A stretch of DNA of 64,000 bases from Colias croceus (taxonomy: Eukaryota > Arthropoda > Insecta > Lepidoptera > Pieridae), in NCBI RefSeq assembly GCF_905220415.1, contig NC_059551.1, forward strand, positions 8,318,001-8,382,000. The letters run 5' to 3'. Below, one piece after another: positions 61,875 through 64,000 of the stretch. How positions within the stretch are numbered: position 1 is the stretch's first letter; each line of letters begins with the position of its first letter. The notes under the pieces were generated by a model. The model made no database searches. It was not told where the DNA came from and worked only from the letters and a program-made list of their open reading frames with translations. A program made the position numbers and the translations under genes.

Positions 61875-62045
61875 AGAGGATGCATGAGGCCACCCAAGAA
61901 GGACTTGCACCTGGTAGCGATTGCGACATCGCGCACAGCTGCGATTCCAGAGAGTGTTGCGGCTATCACCACCGCGACGCTGCCCCGCCGAAGACGATGG
62001 ACACACTTGGTTCCAACATTGAACCGGGAGGCACGTAGTTTAAGT
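61875..62045 (+). other. GC-rich, coding-like island of unknown origin
   Basis: About 170 bp, far richer in GC than its surroundings, is open in several frames. The + strand has a 52-codon frame, 61880-62038 (MHEATQEGLAPGSDCDIAHS ...), and a second open frame with MRPPKKDLHLVAIATSRTAA. 'tattag|agg' could be an acceptor and ATTAAA follows at about 62081, so it could be a 3' terminal exon or the end of a retroelement. I recognise no domain. Confidence 0.3.
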
Positions 62046-62049
62046 TAGA

Positions 62050-64000
62050 TATAATTTAAAATGTAATTTTTTTATTACATTAAATTATTAATAAGTAAAT
62101 TTCGGTTTTTTTTGCGCCTTCGCGGGTCGGTCGATATAATTAATATAATAATTATTTACAATATAATTTCATAACAAACAGTTTGATTTCAATGCATCAT
62201 TCAGTAATATTAATTAAATCTACATCAAATGTGATGCCCTCTACGCGATTAAAGATTTTCATAGATTAGTATGTATTTGTTTATGCGTAGCTTTAGGTTA
62301 GATTCATAATGAACATATCATATCATTCATAACGAAAAAGTAACATTATAATCTAAAAAGCTTCTTACAAAACTTGTTAAATGCGGCGTAGAACCACGTA
62401 GAACTAAGGTATAAACAAAATAACGGTCAGGTATACTTATGTACCTAATTCTGAGTGAAGTGAATAAAGGTAAAACAGGGCTAATAATAGCTCACAAATA
62501 AGAAATTTACCGCAAAAATGTATACAATAGCCACTTAAGAGTGATTTAGTGCTCTACGCAACATGTTTCCCTGAAACTTTAATTTTGGTTCGTGTGATGT
62601 TTAATGGCAGTTTACTTGTAACGGAAACCTGATTGCTTACTGTTATTAAAGCTTTCTTTGATACGTAAATATAGGGCTAAGAAAAAGGCATATTAGAATT
62701 AAATTATTTGGAACAAAAAAAGGCAATAAAAATGTATATAGTTTACTGCTATTAAATTTGCTGTTTTCGTCACCATTTGTTATTAATCACATCTTGAAAC
62801 AACAAACTCATCCTCAACGCCGCATTTGGGATATATTTTTTAATTTTGTGTAAAATTACATAACTCATATTAGAATTAGTATTATTTAAGCTAAATTTAA
62901 ATTCTAGTAGCGCTGTACGTATATTACATATACCTTTACAATTATAATTAGTTTCATAACTTTGATTTTCATATATTTTTTCTATTATACCTAAACAAGT
63001 ATTAAGTCACCATTCTTATAGTAAATACCTAGCAAGGTACTAAAAAATTAGGTACTTGAAATGAAATTTGAATGAAACCCCAAACTTAATTTTATGCTTC
63101 TGATATTTATATGTGTTTGGTTCCATTTATAGGCTCTTATTCCGTTTATTCGTCGAAATATAACTTTAATAAAGTTGACCTTTAAATACGACTTATAATC
63201 TCAATGGGTGTTGATTTACAGATTGATAAGAATAGGTAATTATGTCCAATTAAGCAACGAAAAGTTTTACGAAAAAGTCACCCACGTTTCGTTCTACAAA
63301 ATAGTAACAAATAATAATTATACTTTTTTAAACTTTATTTATGAGTAAATGTTTATGAATGATGACTTTTATATAGCTGTTGTCTTTTTCAATGGACTTG
63401 CAAATGTGCAAAATAAGTGGTTTGCATGAATGAAATAATTATTTTAAGGCAAAATTGAAGTATTTTTCTATAATTTCAAATATAACCATTTACGGAAAGT
63501 TTCCCGTTCATTGCCTACATTATTTACAATTTCCTAACGTTTTTTGTATTACCGCATCTCTTATAAAAAAGTATTTTTCGAGCTTGAGTCATAAATGTTG
63601 AGTTTAGCTAATCTAGCGTGACTGGGTATGTACATGAACATTATTAGCTTTAGTTCAGATATTTTTACAATAAACATACTGTAACACGCAAAAAGCCTAT
63701 GGAAGAGTCAAGAGATTGTTTTCTATTTTTATTCGTAAATCGTATACGAAGCTTTAGTCACATGTATTTTCATTCGTTTTAGTCCAAGTTATATATTTTA
63801 TACAAAATTATTTGTATTTTCTGGTAAGCTTGACTGAACTCTGATCACAAACTACCTATACAAAAAAATTAAAAATCAGTAAATATAGTAGTCTCGTCTG
63901 CTCCGCTTTACCAAGGGATTTAACAAAATGTATGTACCTATGTTTTTGAGCTATATAATTATATATTGCTGTTTTAAATAATAAATAGATGAAAGAGAAG
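62050..64000. other. Intergenic DNA to the window end, no gene seen
   Basis: AT-rich with no repeats or frames I can support. Confidence 0.45.

Noticed and set aside
1..64000. CRISPR array, bacterial operon, rRNA or viral genome
   Set aside because: No regularly spaced repeats with unique spacers, no Shine-Dalgarno-led gene runs and no rRNA-like stretch; intron structure and repeats mark an insect genome.

Overview
The window looks like nuclear DNA of a moth or butterfly (Lepidoptera). It is very AT-rich, its genes are split by introns, and it is littered with short GC-richer dispersed repeats typical of lepidopteran genomes (bodies beginning like 'cttcgcccgcgg' and tails like 'tttataatattagta'). 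I see no bacterial operons, CRISPR array, rRNA or intact tRNA gene.

Layout. 1-8.5 kb: intergenic, with several repeats and a compact inverted-repeat element holding a 12-bp minisatellite. 8.5-38.1 kb: one large + strand gene of 13 coding exons, the insect orthologue of the secreted fibronectin-III protein NDNF (Drosophila nord). A proposed 5-nt first coding exon (ATG GG) is followed by a 14.2-kb intron; the joined reading frame is exactly 561 codons. Intron 5 (8.2 kb) carries an antisense, transposon-like unit flanked by arrays of CCAAAATTGG-type sites, encoding a coiled, basic protein broken by one stop. 39.2-40.65 kb: a + strand THAP zinc-finger gene or pseudogene with a visible frameshift. 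41.08-43.2 kb: an intact two-exon + strand gene for the C2H2 zinc-finger protein ZNF277, with a perfect palindrome holding two TATCGATA (DRE) boxes about 220 bp upstream of its ATG. 43.8-50.7 kb: a transposon-rich stretch with two further copies of a 0.6-0.8-kb repeat, a 650-bp fold-back element, a tRNA-T-arm-bearing hairpin repeat, the 3' end of a CR1/Jockey-type LINE, and a transposase-bearing element into which a second element carrying a broken PHD finger has inserted. 50.7-64 kb: mostly intergenic, with degenerate repeats, one Harbinger-like MITE, a TCACGTCA tandem array with a TATA box, and an unexplained GC-rich island near 61.9-62.0 kb.

The three genes point the same way but do unrelated jobs: NDNF is a secreted extracellular-matrix or growth-factor-binding protein, ZNF277 a nuclear/cytoplasmic zinc-finger protein, and the THAP sequence a probable DNA-binding or transposase-derived domain. 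No shared pathway is implied. The most interesting material is in the mobile DNA: the antisense CCAAAATTGG-flanked element at 30.2-32.7 kb and the 25-nt inverted templated insertion that breaks the PHD finger at 49.96-50.01 kb.
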